Notes under the pieces: generated by a model
The model's database searches: none
Seen by the model: the letters and a program-made list of their open reading frames with translations, nothing else
What the model was told of the DNA's origin: nothing
Program-made: the position numbers and the translations under genes
Shown here: positions 46,622 to 54,199 of the stretch, piece by piece
Numbering within the stretch: position 1 is the stretch's first letter
Layout: the number at the start of each line of letters is the position of its first letter
Assembly: GCA_027315105.1 (NCBI GenBank)
Contig: DAHUYP010000069.1
Span: 1 to 62,952 of the forward strand
Source: Gammaproteobacteria bacterium
GTDB lineage: Bacteria > Pseudomonadota > Gammaproteobacteria > Steroidobacterales > Steroidobacteraceae
Direction: 5' to 3'
DNA: 62,952 nucleotides

Positions 46622-48181
46622 CTACACGGCCAGCAGGGCCCTCAGCAGCGTCAGCAATTCGTCCGCGTTGATGGGCTTGCTCGTCACGCGCAGGTGCGGG
46701 TCACGGGGCAGCTGCTGGATGGTCGTCGAGGTGTCGCCGGTCGTGAGTACCGCTTTCAACGGCAGTCCCAGCGCGTCGCGTAATGCGACGATGACCTGGC
46801 TGCCGGTTTCGCCGTTGCCAAGATGATAATCGGTGACCAGCAGATCGACGCCGGCGCCGTCGCGCACGTGCTGCAGCGCTTCGGCGAGCGATGCCACTGC
46901 CGTCACCTGGTAGCCCTCGACCTTGAGCAGCATACGAGTGGCGCCGCGCACCGCCGGATCGTCCTCCACGAGCAGGACCCGCGGCTTGCCGATCGATGAT
47001 GCAGGCACCGGCGCTCCTCCCGGCGCGCACTGCAGCGGCGCGGCCAGATCGTGACTGGCGGGCAACAGCAGCGAGAAAGCCGAGCCCTTGCCCACTTCCG
47101 ATTGCACATCGAGCTTCAGGGTGAGCAGCTTGACCAGCCGCTGCACGATGCTCAGTCCCAGGCCATAGCCGTTGCGCGTGGTGTTGGTCGGTACGCCGAC
47201 CTGATAGAACTCATCGAAGATGAACGGCATCTGGTCGCCCGGAATGCCGACCCCCGTATCGAGCACCTCGATGCGCACCAGCGCCAACTCGTGCCGACAG
47301 CGCAGCCTGACGAAGCCTTCGCGCGTGTACTTGATCGCATTGGAGACCAGATTGCGCAGGATCTGTTCCACCAGCGACGGATCGCTGTGGACCTGGTCGT
47401 CGCTGGCATCGACTTCCAGCCGCAGGCCTTTTTCGGCCGCCAGGTTCGCGAATTCCATTCTCAGCTCGGCGAACAGCGCCGCGACCGTGAAGTCGGCCGG
47501 TTCCGGCTTGATGGCTCCCGATTCGAGCTTGCTGATGTCGAGCAGCGCATTGAGCAGGCGCGACATCGCCCCAATCGCAATCTCCTGCTGCTGCAGGGCG
47601 TCGAGCGCGCTGCCATCCGTGACGATGCGGCGCAGCGTGCCGTTGAGCAGCCCCAGGGTCTGCAGCGGCTGGCGCAGGTCATGACTGGCGGTCGCCAGAA
47701 AGCGGCTCTTGCCCTGATTGGCGCGATCGGCATTCTCGCGCGCCGCATCTGCCGCTTCCCGCTCGCGCTCCGCCGACTCGCGGGCGAGGATCAGTTCGGT
47801 CTCGACGCGCTTGCGATCGGTCACGTCGCGGATCGCGGCCGCAATCAGCACCGGTTCACGATCCCGGACGGGACTCAGGCTGATCTCGACCGGGAACTCG
47901 CCGCCGCCCCGCCGGCACGCGAACAACTCCAGCCCCTGACCCATCGGGCGCAGCCGCGGATTGCCGACGTACTGCGCAAGATGCTCTGCGTGCCGCGCTC
48001 GAAAGCGTTCCGGTATGAGCTTCTCGATGCCGTAACCGATGATCTCATCGTGCGGGTAGCCGAACACGGCGCAAACCTGCCGATTGGCATATCGGACCGT
48101 GCCGGAGGCTTCGATGATGAGCATCGCATCCGGCGCGGCATCCAGTGCGCTGCGGGCCATCTCCAATGGGATGGAAACCAT
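46622..48181 (-). CDS. PAS-containing hybrid histidine kinase/response regulator
   Basis: A 519-residue cytosolic sensor kinase. PAS domain about 8-130 (APDAMLIIEASGTVRYANRQ), coiled linker about 130-165, HisKA with FLATASHDLRQPLQTL at about 170, HATPase with NLVSNAIKYTREG, DTGVGIP and GYGLGLSIV, then a receiver domain about 400-519 (VLLVEDDPAVRG, phospho-Asp in LLVTDYHLG, Lys in TSKPIN). The SHDLRQPL form of the H-box defines a recurring subfamily of hybrid kinases. No membrane segments. It converges on glgP. A cofactor such as haem or flavin in the PAS cannot be judged from sequence. Confidence 0.9.
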   Translation of the reverse strand: MVSIPLEMARSALDAAPDAMLIIEASGTVRYANRQVCAVFGYPHDEIIGYGIEKLIPERFRARHAEHLAQYVGNPRLRPMGQGLELFACRRGGGEFPVEISLSPVRDREPVLIAAAIRDVTDRKRVETELILARESAEREREAADAARENADRANQGKSRFLATASHDLRQPLQTLGLLNGTLRRIVTDGSALDALQQQEIAIGAMSRLLNALLDISKLESGAIKPEPADFTVAALFAELRMEFANLAAEKGLRLEVDASDDQVHSDPSLVEQILRNLVSNAIKYTREGFVRLRCRHELALVRIEVLDTGVGIPGDQMPFIFDEFYQVGVPTNTTRNGYGLGLSIVQRLVKLLTLKLDVQSEVGKGSAFSLLLPASHDLAAPLQCAPGGAPVPASSIGKPRVLLVEDDPAVRGATRMLLKVEGYQVTAVASLAEALQHVRDGAGVDLLVTDYHLGNGETGSQVIVALRDALGLPLKAVLTTGDTSTTIQQLPRDPHLRVTSKPINADELLTLLRALLAV

Positions 48182-48262
48182 GGCAGTACCTGCCTGTCGC
48201 GCCGATCCTGGGCATGAATTGAGCAGCGGCGGCTGGAGCCAGGGACGGCGCAGGTAGGGCTC

Positions 48263-48291
48263 CTTTTACATAATGAGCGTTCCCGGGTCAA
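48263..48291 (-). promoter_or_regulatory. Candidate sigma-70 promoter for the hybrid kinase
   Basis: On the minus strand TTGACC and TAAAAG are separated by 17 bases, giving good -35 and acceptable -10 matches. Predicted start is near 48256, 75 bases before the kinase start codon. It lies between the hydrogenase remnant and the kinase. Confidence 0.4.
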
Positions 48292-48294
48292 GCG

Positions 48295-48498
48295 CTACCC
48301 AGGCCCCGACTGGGCAGGGCACGCCATCACCGCTTGCAGCTGCCGGATTTCACGGCCGACCCGCGCGACCGCATCCACTGCCGCCGCCGCGACCTCGGCC
48401 GTCATGCTTCCGCCGGGATCGAAGCACTGCCCCTCGATCGCATAGACGACGATATGCTTCGGTAATCTGCCCAGCGCGCGGGCCAGCTCGAGCGCCAT
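48295..48498 (-). pseudogene. C-terminal remnant of a [NiFe]-hydrogenase maturation protease
   Basis: The frame MALELARALGRLPKHIVVYA followed by IEGQCFDPGGSMTAEVAAAA matches the end of hydrogenase maturation endopeptidases, with a strand ending in the V-Y-x-IEG piece, then F-x-PG and a final helix. The first half, with its metal-binding Glu and Asp, is absent. It abuts, in another frame, the start of a hydrogenase beta subunit. This is best explained by a deletion that removed everything between. Confidence 0.6.
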
Positions 48499-48610
48499 CG
48501 CGAACCGTCGGTCCGAGCACCTGATAGCCGCGGCCGGCGAGCTCGTCGATCAACGCCTGCAGCTCGGCTCGCGCGATGATGACCTGGCTACCGACGCTGA
48601 AGTCGCTCAT
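48491..48610 (-). pseudogene. N-terminal remnant of a group 3b hydrogenase / sulfhydrogenase beta subunit
   Basis: Starting at an ATG at 48610, about 40 residues (AELQALIDELAGRGYQVLGP then TVRDGA) match the N-terminus of the iron-sulfur beta subunit (HydB/HyhB type) of bifunctional hydrogenases. In that family the segment RGY-x-VxGPxVRDGA is highly conserved. Immediately after DGA the sequence becomes the tail of a maturation protease in a different frame. In intact operons the order is beta, gamma, delta, alpha, then protease, so the scar fits one deletion of about 4-5 kb. A chance match of one end alone would be possible; both ends in the right order is strong. Confidence 0.6.
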
Positions 48611-48631
48611 GGGCAGCGGCTGCCGCGCGCG

Positions 48632-48943
48632 CTATTTCCTGGTGGCCGGAGTCTCGGAGGAGGATCCCGGCGACGACCCTGACTGCGACTCCGGCGTCGA
48701 CTCCGGCGTCGACTCCGGCGGCGACCCTGACTGCGACTCCGGCGCATACTGAGCCGCGATCACATCCGTCAACGAATCGGTATCGGACAGATCCTTCGTG
48801 CCCTCCAACGGTGCGGTGTCTTCGCTCGCATCCCGGATGCGCGGGCTGCGGACCAGGTCGTCCTTGGCGCGATCGATCCCTGCGAAGGGATGGAATTCCG
48901 GCTCCGCCTCGACCTTCGGCTGCCAGGTTTTGTGTTTCGACAT
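48632..48943 (-). CDS. Small hypothetical protein with repetitive Pro/Glu/Ser tail
   Basis: A 103-residue protein, not recognised. N-terminal half MSKHKTWQPKVEAEPEFHPF is charged and hydrophilic; the tail is made of short repeats of the type PESQSGSPPESTPEST, encoded by a 12-bp tandem repeat. AGGAG at good spacing before the ATG at 48943 supports translation. No signal peptide or membrane segment. It lies just upstream of the hydrogenase remnant on the same strand. Confidence 0.6.
   Translation of the reverse strand: MSKHKTWQPKVEAEPEFHPFAGIDRAKDDLVRSPRIRDASEDTAPLEGTKDLSDTDSLTDVIAAQYAPESQSGSPPESTPESTPESQSGSSPGSSSETPATRK
48670..48744. repeat. 12-bp tandem repeat inside the small hypothetical gene
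   Basis: About six units related to TCGACTCCGGCG or GCGACCCTGACT run head to tail, three of them nearly identical (48685-48720). The unit length keeps the frame and encodes a four-residue repeat of the Pro-Glu-Ser/Ser-Gly type. Copy number could vary between strains by slippage. Confidence 0.7.
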
Positions 48944-49350
48944 CACCGTTCTCCTGCATGCTTGGAGCGCCGCCCTCCGGCCATTGGATCGCGCCTCTGA
49001 CTGGCGTGGACCCATGGCGGCGGACGGGCGATGAGGCTTCTGATACCGGGTCTAGGATGCGCGCCGCCAAATGCCCGGGCGATACGCATTTGTACCGGCG
49101 GCGGGCGGCCGAAACGGCGCGCGTGCGCGCCCGGCTGCACCGCCGGCATGCGGCGCCGCGCCCCGGGACCGCAGCGCATCAGGCACGCCGGCTCGAGCGC
49201 CGTCGCGCGCGGTAATGGCCGCCGAGCGCCGCGGCCGGTTGAAAACGCGGCGCATCCGGTCAGGTCGCGTGGCCTGGATCGGCAATGCTACGTATTGCTT
49301 CGCGGCGGGCCATTCGGCGGATAATGATCATGCCTGTGGGAGCCAATAGG
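48944..49350. other. Intergenic region, nothing supportable
   Basis: About 400 bp between divergent small genes. All open frames here are Arg/Ala-rich and lack recognisable domains, as expected from GC-rich noncoding sequence. No convincing promoter, RNA or repeat was seen. Confidence 0.4.
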
Positions 49351-49578
49351 ATGAGGACGCCACCGCTCGCAACATCACCGCAGACCGCCGGGCTTTCCGG
49401 GCGTTCGCGCATTGCCACGACGCTGGTCGGCCCGGAAGTGCGCGCCGCCATGATCGCCGAGGCGGCGTACTTTCGCGCCCAGCGGCGCGGCTTCGCTCCG
49501 GGGCACGAGCTCGAGGATTGGCTGACCGCTGAAGCCGAGATCGATACCGCGCTCGCGATCGGCGTTCTGGGCAACTGA
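49351..49578 (+). CDS. DUF2934 protein
   Basis: A small protein of about 75 residues ending in the DUF2934 motif: RAAMIAEAAYFRAQRRGFAP followed by GHELEDWLTAEAEID. The function of the domain is unknown; such proteins are frequent next to stress and hydrogenase genes. GGGAG nine bases before the ATG at 49351 favours this start; earlier ATGs at 49324 and 49330 are possible. Confidence 0.75.
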   Translation: MRTPPLATSPQTAGLSGRSRIATTLVGPEVRAAMIAEAAYFRAQRRGFAPGHELEDWLTAEAEIDTALAIGVLGN

Positions 49579-49598
49579 ACGCACTCGAGGCGGGATGG

Positions 49599-50201
49599 CT
49601 AGTGGTCGCGATTCCAGATGTCGCCGATCACCTTCCAGCTGCCGTCGGGCTGCTTGCGCCAGGTCGTCATGTATTTCTCCGTCACGGTGCTGCGCGCGCC
49701 GCGTTTGCCCGGCAGCGTCTCGGTGAACGTTCCATATTCGACCGCCAGGTCCCCCGAGCGGGCCACCTCGACCCGCGTGGTCTCGCCCGCCGTATCGGCG
49801 ACGCCGGGCGTCGCGAAGAAGTCCGCCCAGAGTTTGCGTCGCTGCTCGGTCGTCGTGGCGATCGGCGCGCCCTGCGGACTCACCCAGGCATCATCGGCGT
49901 AGTAGGCGAGCGTCGGATCGAGCGCCTTCTGGGCGATCATCCGACCCCACTCCGCCGACGCCTTGCGCACCGCGATTTCGTCCTGCGCGCGCGTGTCGAT
50001 CGGCGTCTGCACCAGCGCCGGGGCTGGCGGCGTGGGCGTCTGGGCCGTGCCGCAACCCGCCAGCACGAGCGCTGCGGTCGCCTGGCAGGACAGCGGCGCG
50101 AGGCGTGGGGTGTCCAGGGATTCGATTCTCCTTCGTTGATGGGCGGACCAGCCGGCATGCGAGCCGCCGGCACGGCGATGATTTCCCGGATGCCGGGCCA
50201 C
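49599..50201 (-). CDS. DUF4440/SnoaL-like lipoprotein
   Basis: The recognisable protein is a lipoprotein of about 170 residues. Signal with lipobox TAALVLAGC, linker TAQTPTPPAPALVQ, then an NTF2-like DUF4440 domain (EIAVRKASAEWGRMIAQKAL, YMTTWRKQPDGSWKVIGDIW). The only standard in-frame start is a GTG at 50201, but the best ribosome-binding site (AAGGAGA, 50135-50127) lies downstream of it. That site is followed by ATC and, ten bases on, CTG, not ATG. The true start is therefore uncertain, and the ATC may be a mutated ATG or the CTG may be used. Function unknown; the fold often binds small hydrophobic ligands. Confidence 0.7.
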   Translation of the reverse strand: MARHPGNHRRAGGSHAGWSAHQRRRIESLDTPRLAPLSCQATAALVLAGCGTAQTPTPPAPALVQTPIDTRAQDEIAVRKASAEWGRMIAQKALDPTLAYYADDAWVSPQGAPIATTTEQRRKLWADFFATPGVADTAGETTRVEVARSGDLAVEYGTFTETLPGKRGARSTVTEKYMTTWRKQPDGSWKVIGDIWNRDH

Positions 50202-50413
50202 GGCTATCGGGGGATCTACCTAATGGCGCCCGCGCGTAGGTACATTCCCTGAAGTGCGCGCGGCGCGGCGCAGCGCATGCTTGCGTGCAGCAGCCCCAAG
50301 ACCGATCACGATGGTGCCCGAGCAGTGGCCTCTGATCCGAACACCGCAGTTCGCGGCACGCTGCCCGCCGCGCTGATGCATCGATCCGGCGCAGACACCC
50401 GCGCAGCGATACC

Positions 50414-50911
50414 ATGAACATGTCGATCCAATCCTCCGCGTTCGCGGCCGGCGGCTTGATCCCGGTCCGCTACACCTGCGAGGGCGACGATCGCTCGCCG
50501 CCGCTGGAGTGGTCCGGGGTGCCCGCACGCACACGGAGCCTGGCGCTGATCGTAGAGGACCCGGACGCGCCGGACCCGCGAGCGCCGCAGACCACGTGGA
50601 TCCACTGGATCGTGTACAACATTCCAGCCACGGTGCATGCATTGCCCGAGAACGCCGCGCGCGCCGCCCTGCCCGCCGGCGCGCTCTCGGGCCGCAACGA
50701 TTGGGGCAAGACCGGCTACGGCGGTCCGTGTCCGCCCGTTGGGCAGCACCGCTATTTCCATCGGCTCTACGCGCTCAGCGAAGTGCTGCCCGACCTGAAG
50801 GAGCCGCGCAAGTCGGTGCTGGTGCGCGCCATGCACGGCAAGATGCTGGCCGAGGCATCGCTGCTCGGACTGTTTGGCCGCACGGCCGCGACGCCGGGCA
50901 AGGCGCGCTGA
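50414..50911 (+). CDS. YbhB/YbcL-family (PEBP, Raf-kinase-inhibitor-like) protein
   Basis: A 165-residue phosphatidylethanolamine-binding-like protein. Conserved pieces: IPVRYTCEGDDRSPPLEWSG, IVEDPDAPDP, WIHWIVYNIP, GKTGYGGPCPPVGQHRYFH and the closing MAEASLLGLF-like helix. Full family length. Biochemical role in bacteria is not settled. It is followed 13 bp later by a PRPP synthetase gene, so the two may be cotranscribed. Confidence 0.92.
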   Translation: MNMSIQSSAFAAGGLIPVRYTCEGDDRSPPLEWSGVPARTRSLALIVEDPDAPDPRAPQTTWIHWIVYNIPATVHALPENAARAALPAGALSGRNDWGKTGYGGPCPPVGQHRYFHRLYALSEVLPDLKEPRKSVLVRAMHGKMLAEASLLGLFGRTAATPGKAR

Positions 50912-50924
50912 TGCCGAGTCCCCC

Positions 50925-51935
50925 ATGAGCGCACCGCCGGCACCGTTGCTGTTCGCCCCGAGCGAGAGCCACGGCATCGGACTGCGGATCGCCGCGGCGG
51001 CCGGAATTGCGCTCGCACCGCTCGAGGAACGCTCGTTCGAGGAGGGTGAGTTCAAGCTGCGCCCGCTGGTCTCGGTGCGCGGGCACACGGCGTTCGTCGT
51101 ACAGTCCCTCGGCGGCTCGCCGCAGGCATCGATCGCACAGCGCTTCATCCGGCTGCTGTTCCTGCTGTGCGGGCTGCGCGATGCGGGCGCAAGCAGCACC
51201 GTCGCCGTGGTGCCGTACCTGGCCTACGCCCGCAAGGACCGGCGCACGCAGACGCGCGATCCCATCAACACCCGCTACGTCGCGCAGCTGCTGGAAGCCA
51301 CGGGCGTGACTCGCCTGGTCGCGCTCGACGTGCACAATCCCGCGGCGCTCGACAATGCATTTCGCATCGGCGTGGACCACCTGTCCGCACTGCCGATGTT
51401 TGCCTCGCATTTCGCGCAGCGCCTGCGAAGCGAGGACTTCGCGGTCGCCTCGCCGGACGTCGGCGGCATCAAGCGCGTACAGCTGTTCCGCGAGCTGCTG
51501 CAACGGCAGCTCGGCCGAGACATCGAGTTGGCGTTCGTCGAGAAGCGCCGCACCGGCGGGACGGTCTCGGGCGGTACGGTCGTCGGTCAGATCGCCGGGC
51601 GCGCGGTGATCGTGCTCGACGACCTGTGCGCCTCGGGCGGCACGCTGCTGCGCGCCGCGGCGCAGCTGCGCGAAGCCGGCGCCGCGGCCGTACACGTCGC
51701 GGTGACCCATGCACCGCTCGCGGCCGGCGTCGCAGCCCTGTGCGCCGCCGACAGCATTGCCGATATCACGCTGACGGACAGCACGGGATTGGCCTTGCAG
51801 CCGCCGCCCGCCTCAGCCGCCGTCGAGCTCACCGTATTGCCGGTGGCGCCGCTGCTAGGACAGGCGCTGGCGCGCATGACCAGCGGCGCGCCGGTGAGCG
51901 ACCTGCTCGAGCGCTGGCCCGTGCCCGATCGATAG
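50925..51935 (+). CDS. prs: Ribose-phosphate pyrophosphokinase (PRPP synthetase) family protein
   Basis: A 336-residue protein of the PRPP synthetase fold. VVPYLAYARKDRRTQTRDPI holds the ATP/flexible-loop residues. ASPDVGGIKRVQLFRELL follows. The PRPP loop reads VIVLDDLCASGGTLLRAAAQ. Overall divergent from the housekeeping enzyme (the N-terminus and RFIRLLFLLCGL segment differ), so it is probably a second, specialised copy. PRPP feeds NAD+ and nucleotide synthesis and could supply the NadE pathway. Its last 81 bases overlap the convergent gene. Confidence 0.82.
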   Translation: MSAPPAPLLFAPSESHGIGLRIAAAAGIALAPLEERSFEEGEFKLRPLVSVRGHTAFVVQSLGGSPQASIAQRFIRLLFLLCGLRDAGASSTVAVVPYLAYARKDRRTQTRDPINTRYVAQLLEATGVTRLVALDVHNPAALDNAFRIGVDHLSALPMFASHFAQRLRSEDFAVASPDVGGIKRVQLFRELLQRQLGRDIELAFVEKRRTGGTVSGGTVVGQIAGRAVIVLDDLCASGGTLLRAAAQLREAGAAAVHVAVTHAPLAAGVAALCAADSIADITLTDSTGLALQPPPASAAVELTVLPVAPLLGQALARMTSGAPVSDLLERWPVPDR

Positions 51936-52988
51936 ATCGCGCCGATCGAGCGCGCGCAGGGCGCGTTGCGCATGGCGCAGCGCGTCGCGCAGATACCCGT
52001 GCGAGCGTTTGATCCACGGTCGCGGATCGCGAAATTGCGGGTCGTCCACGTGCCACGCGGCGAGCTTGGCGCGCGTGGCCGCGCGGTGGCTCATGTAGAA
52101 CTCCAGCGCGGCATCGCCGATGCGCTCGCCGCTGACGGCCGCGAAACGCCGCAGCAAATCCCAGGCGAGGCGCTCGTGCCCGAGCCGCCCGATCTCGAGC
52201 GCCAGGAACGCCATTTCCTCGGCCGGATCGAGCAGCCTGAGCGAGCGATCGAACTCGAGGCAATCGATGACGCAGACCGGCCGCCCGAGGTAGACGTGCT
52301 CGGCACGCAGGTCGCCGTGGCCCTCGACCACGCGCGCACCGCGCAGCGCCAGCTCGCCGGCCAGCCGCTCGATGCAGCGCAGCTGCAATCCGGCCACGCG
52401 CGCAACCAGGGATCGCCGCCGATCGGGCCCGATCCTTCGCAACGCGCGACGATTGCCATGCACCTGAGAGCGCAGCCGCCGGCAGTAGATCGCGCCGCCA
52501 GCCGGGTGGCGGCGCGCAGCGGCGAAGAAATCGCACAGATGCCTCACGAGCCGATCGAGATCGCGCTCGCTGACGGCCGCGTGCGCGAGCGCGTGATCGA
52601 GCATGCGCGAGCTCGGCAGCCGCCGCATCTTGACCAGGTAGTCCTCCGTGCGCGCCGCCCGGCCCAGCCGCAGTGCCCCGTCGCGGTCGGTCGACAGCAC
52701 TTCGACGCACTCGTAGACGGCCGGCGCCAGGCGCCGGTTGAGGCGCAGCTCGTCGAGACAGCCGCGCCGGCGCGCCGCCAGGGTCCGATAGTCCATGCTG
52801 GCGTGGCGCAGCGGCTTCTTGAGCTTGTAGGCATGCCGCGGCGTAAGGAATACCCACGCAAAGTGCGTCTCCAGGCTCTCGACGCGGGCCGGCCGCCCGG
52901 GGTAGCTGTGCGGATCGAGCAGGAATCGGATCTTGTCGTCCAGCGTGGGACGGCGCGCCTGGCGCCGCGGCGTCGCGTTCCCGCTCAT
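51855..52988 (-). CDS. Aminoglycoside-phosphotransferase-like kinase
   Basis: A 377-residue protein of the APH kinase fold. N-terminal LETHFAWVFLTPRHAYKLKK with the ATP lysine, EDYLVKMRRLPSSRMLDHAL, catalytic loop VVEGHGDLRAEHVYLG and metal Asp in VCVIDCLEFDRSLRLLDPAE. It corresponds to the N-terminal half of larger proteins that also carry a P-loop kinase domain, which is absent here. Substrate unknown; antibiotic resistance should not be assumed. The ATG at 52988 starts the conserved N-terminus. The 3' end overlaps prs by 81 bases tail to tail. Confidence 0.82.
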   Translation of the reverse strand: MSGNATPRRQARRPTLDDKIRFLLDPHSYPGRPARVESLETHFAWVFLTPRHAYKLKKPLRHASMDYRTLAARRRGCLDELRLNRRLAPAVYECVEVLSTDRDGALRLGRAARTEDYLVKMRRLPSSRMLDHALAHAAVSERDLDRLVRHLCDFFAAARRHPAGGAIYCRRLRSQVHGNRRALRRIGPDRRRSLVARVAGLQLRCIERLAGELALRGARVVEGHGDLRAEHVYLGRPVCVIDCLEFDRSLRLLDPAEEMAFLALEIGRLGHERLAWDLLRRFAAVSGERIGDAALEFYMSHRAATRAKLAAWHVDDPQFRDPRPWIKRSHGYLRDALRHAQRALRALDRRDLSIGHGPALEQVAHRRAAGHARQRLS

Positions 52989-53358
52989 GCCCCTGCCCCG
53001 GTCGCGGTCGCCACGGACGGCGCGTTGCGCCCACGCTCGATTCCCATGCGCCTGCCGCCCCTCCACGATCGCGGTCAACGCATTGTGCGCGCGATCGGCC
53101 TCCAGCGCCGCATCGAGTCTCGGTCTTGCGAACCGCGCTCGGGCGGTGGCGGCCGCAGTGGCAGCGCGCGGCGGCGTTCGGGAGCAAGCCGGAGGCCAGT
53201 GGGGAGGACAGCCGGCGGTCAACAGCCCGGACCGTAGAATATGGACGCCGGGGCAGCGAACTCCTGCGTCCGCGACAGTCAGAACTGGCAGGCGACCGCG
53301 CCGTGCATGGACGGCGCCAATTCGAGCTTGCGCACCGCGCCGACGGAGAATCAAGATC
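52989..53358. other. Intergenic region between divergent kinase and channel genes
   Basis: About 370 bp with no recognisable coding content. It must contain promoters for both neighbours, but no clear boxes are visible. Confidence 0.35.
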
Positions 53359-54063
53359 ATGCGCTCATGGACATCCGTTTTCCTGATGCTGTTGCGCTTC
53401 TGGAATACCGACCGCAGCCTGACCGCGCTGCTGGTCGCGCTGTGCCTGTTCCTGTTCGTGGTGACGCCGCTCGCGAGCAGTGCGGTGTTCGGATCGGAAC
53501 TCTCGGTTGCGTTCTTCACGCTGCTGACCGTGACGGGGGTTGCGGCGGTGGCTCGCAAGCCGACCCTGGTGGCGCTCGTGGCCAGCCTCGCACTCGGCAG
53601 CGTCGCGCTCGACTGGATCGCGCATTTTGGCGCCACCCTGCACGTCCAGATCGAGAACCTGGTGCTGCGCGTGATCTTCGTGCTGCTGCTCGGAACGCTG
53701 GTCACGAGCCAGGTATTTCGTCCGGGCAACGTCACCCATCATCGGGTCCAGGGTGCCATCGTCGTGTATCTGCTGGCCGCCATGGCGTGGTCGCATCTCT
53801 ACCAGATCGTCAGCCTGCTCGACAGCTCGGCCTTTTGGCTCTCCCCGGCGGCCCGAGCAGGCTCGCCACTCGGCCTGTTCCGCTACTACAGCTTCGAGAC
53901 TCTGACCACCCTGGGCGCCGGCGAGGTGCTGCCGGTCTCCCCGATGGCGCGAGCGCTGGCCTCGAGCGAGGCCCTGTTCGGTCAGCTGTATCCTGCGGCC
54001 ATGATCGCCCGCCTCATCAGCCTGGAGCTCGGCAAGGGTGCGGTCGGACGATCGGGCGACTGA
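53359..54063 (+). CDS. Ion-channel-like membrane protein with altered selectivity filter
   Basis: A 234-residue protein with about six membrane helices: N-terminal LTALLVALCLFLFVVTPLAS, others to VIFVLLLGTLVTSQVF, then a pore-like region. Before the last helix the segment FRYYSFETLTTLGAGEVLPV occupies the place of the potassium-channel filter (TTxGYGD), but the signature is LGAGEV. The C-terminal SSEALFGQLYPAAMIARLI resembles the inner pore helix. GGAGA lies ten bases upstream of the ATG. Probably a two-pore-family ion channel or an inactive relative. Confidence 0.75.
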   Translation: MRSWTSVFLMLLRFWNTDRSLTALLVALCLFLFVVTPLASSAVFGSELSVAFFTLLTVTGVAAVARKPTLVALVASLALGSVALDWIAHFGATLHVQIENLVLRVIFVLLLGTLVTSQVFRPGNVTHHRVQGAIVVYLLAAMAWSHLYQIVSLLDSSAFWLSPAARAGSPLGLFRYYSFETLTTLGAGEVLPVSPMARALASSEALFGQLYPAAMIARLISLELGKGAVGRSGD

Positions 54064-54199
54064 TCATCATCGCGGCCTTCCGCCGTGCCGGCGCTGAGGC
54101 CGCCGCCGACCGGTGCGCTGGCGGCCACCGGCAAACTGTCGCAAGATGATGCGAGGATCGTCCGGCCCTCGGCCGGCGACCGCCGAGGCCGGCAGCAAC

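Noticed and set aside
51855-52988. Antibiotic-resistance aminoglycoside phosphotransferase
   Set aside because: The kinase fold is shared by many metabolic enzymes. The sequence resembles the N-terminal half of bifunctional housekeeping-type proteins, not known resistance genes.
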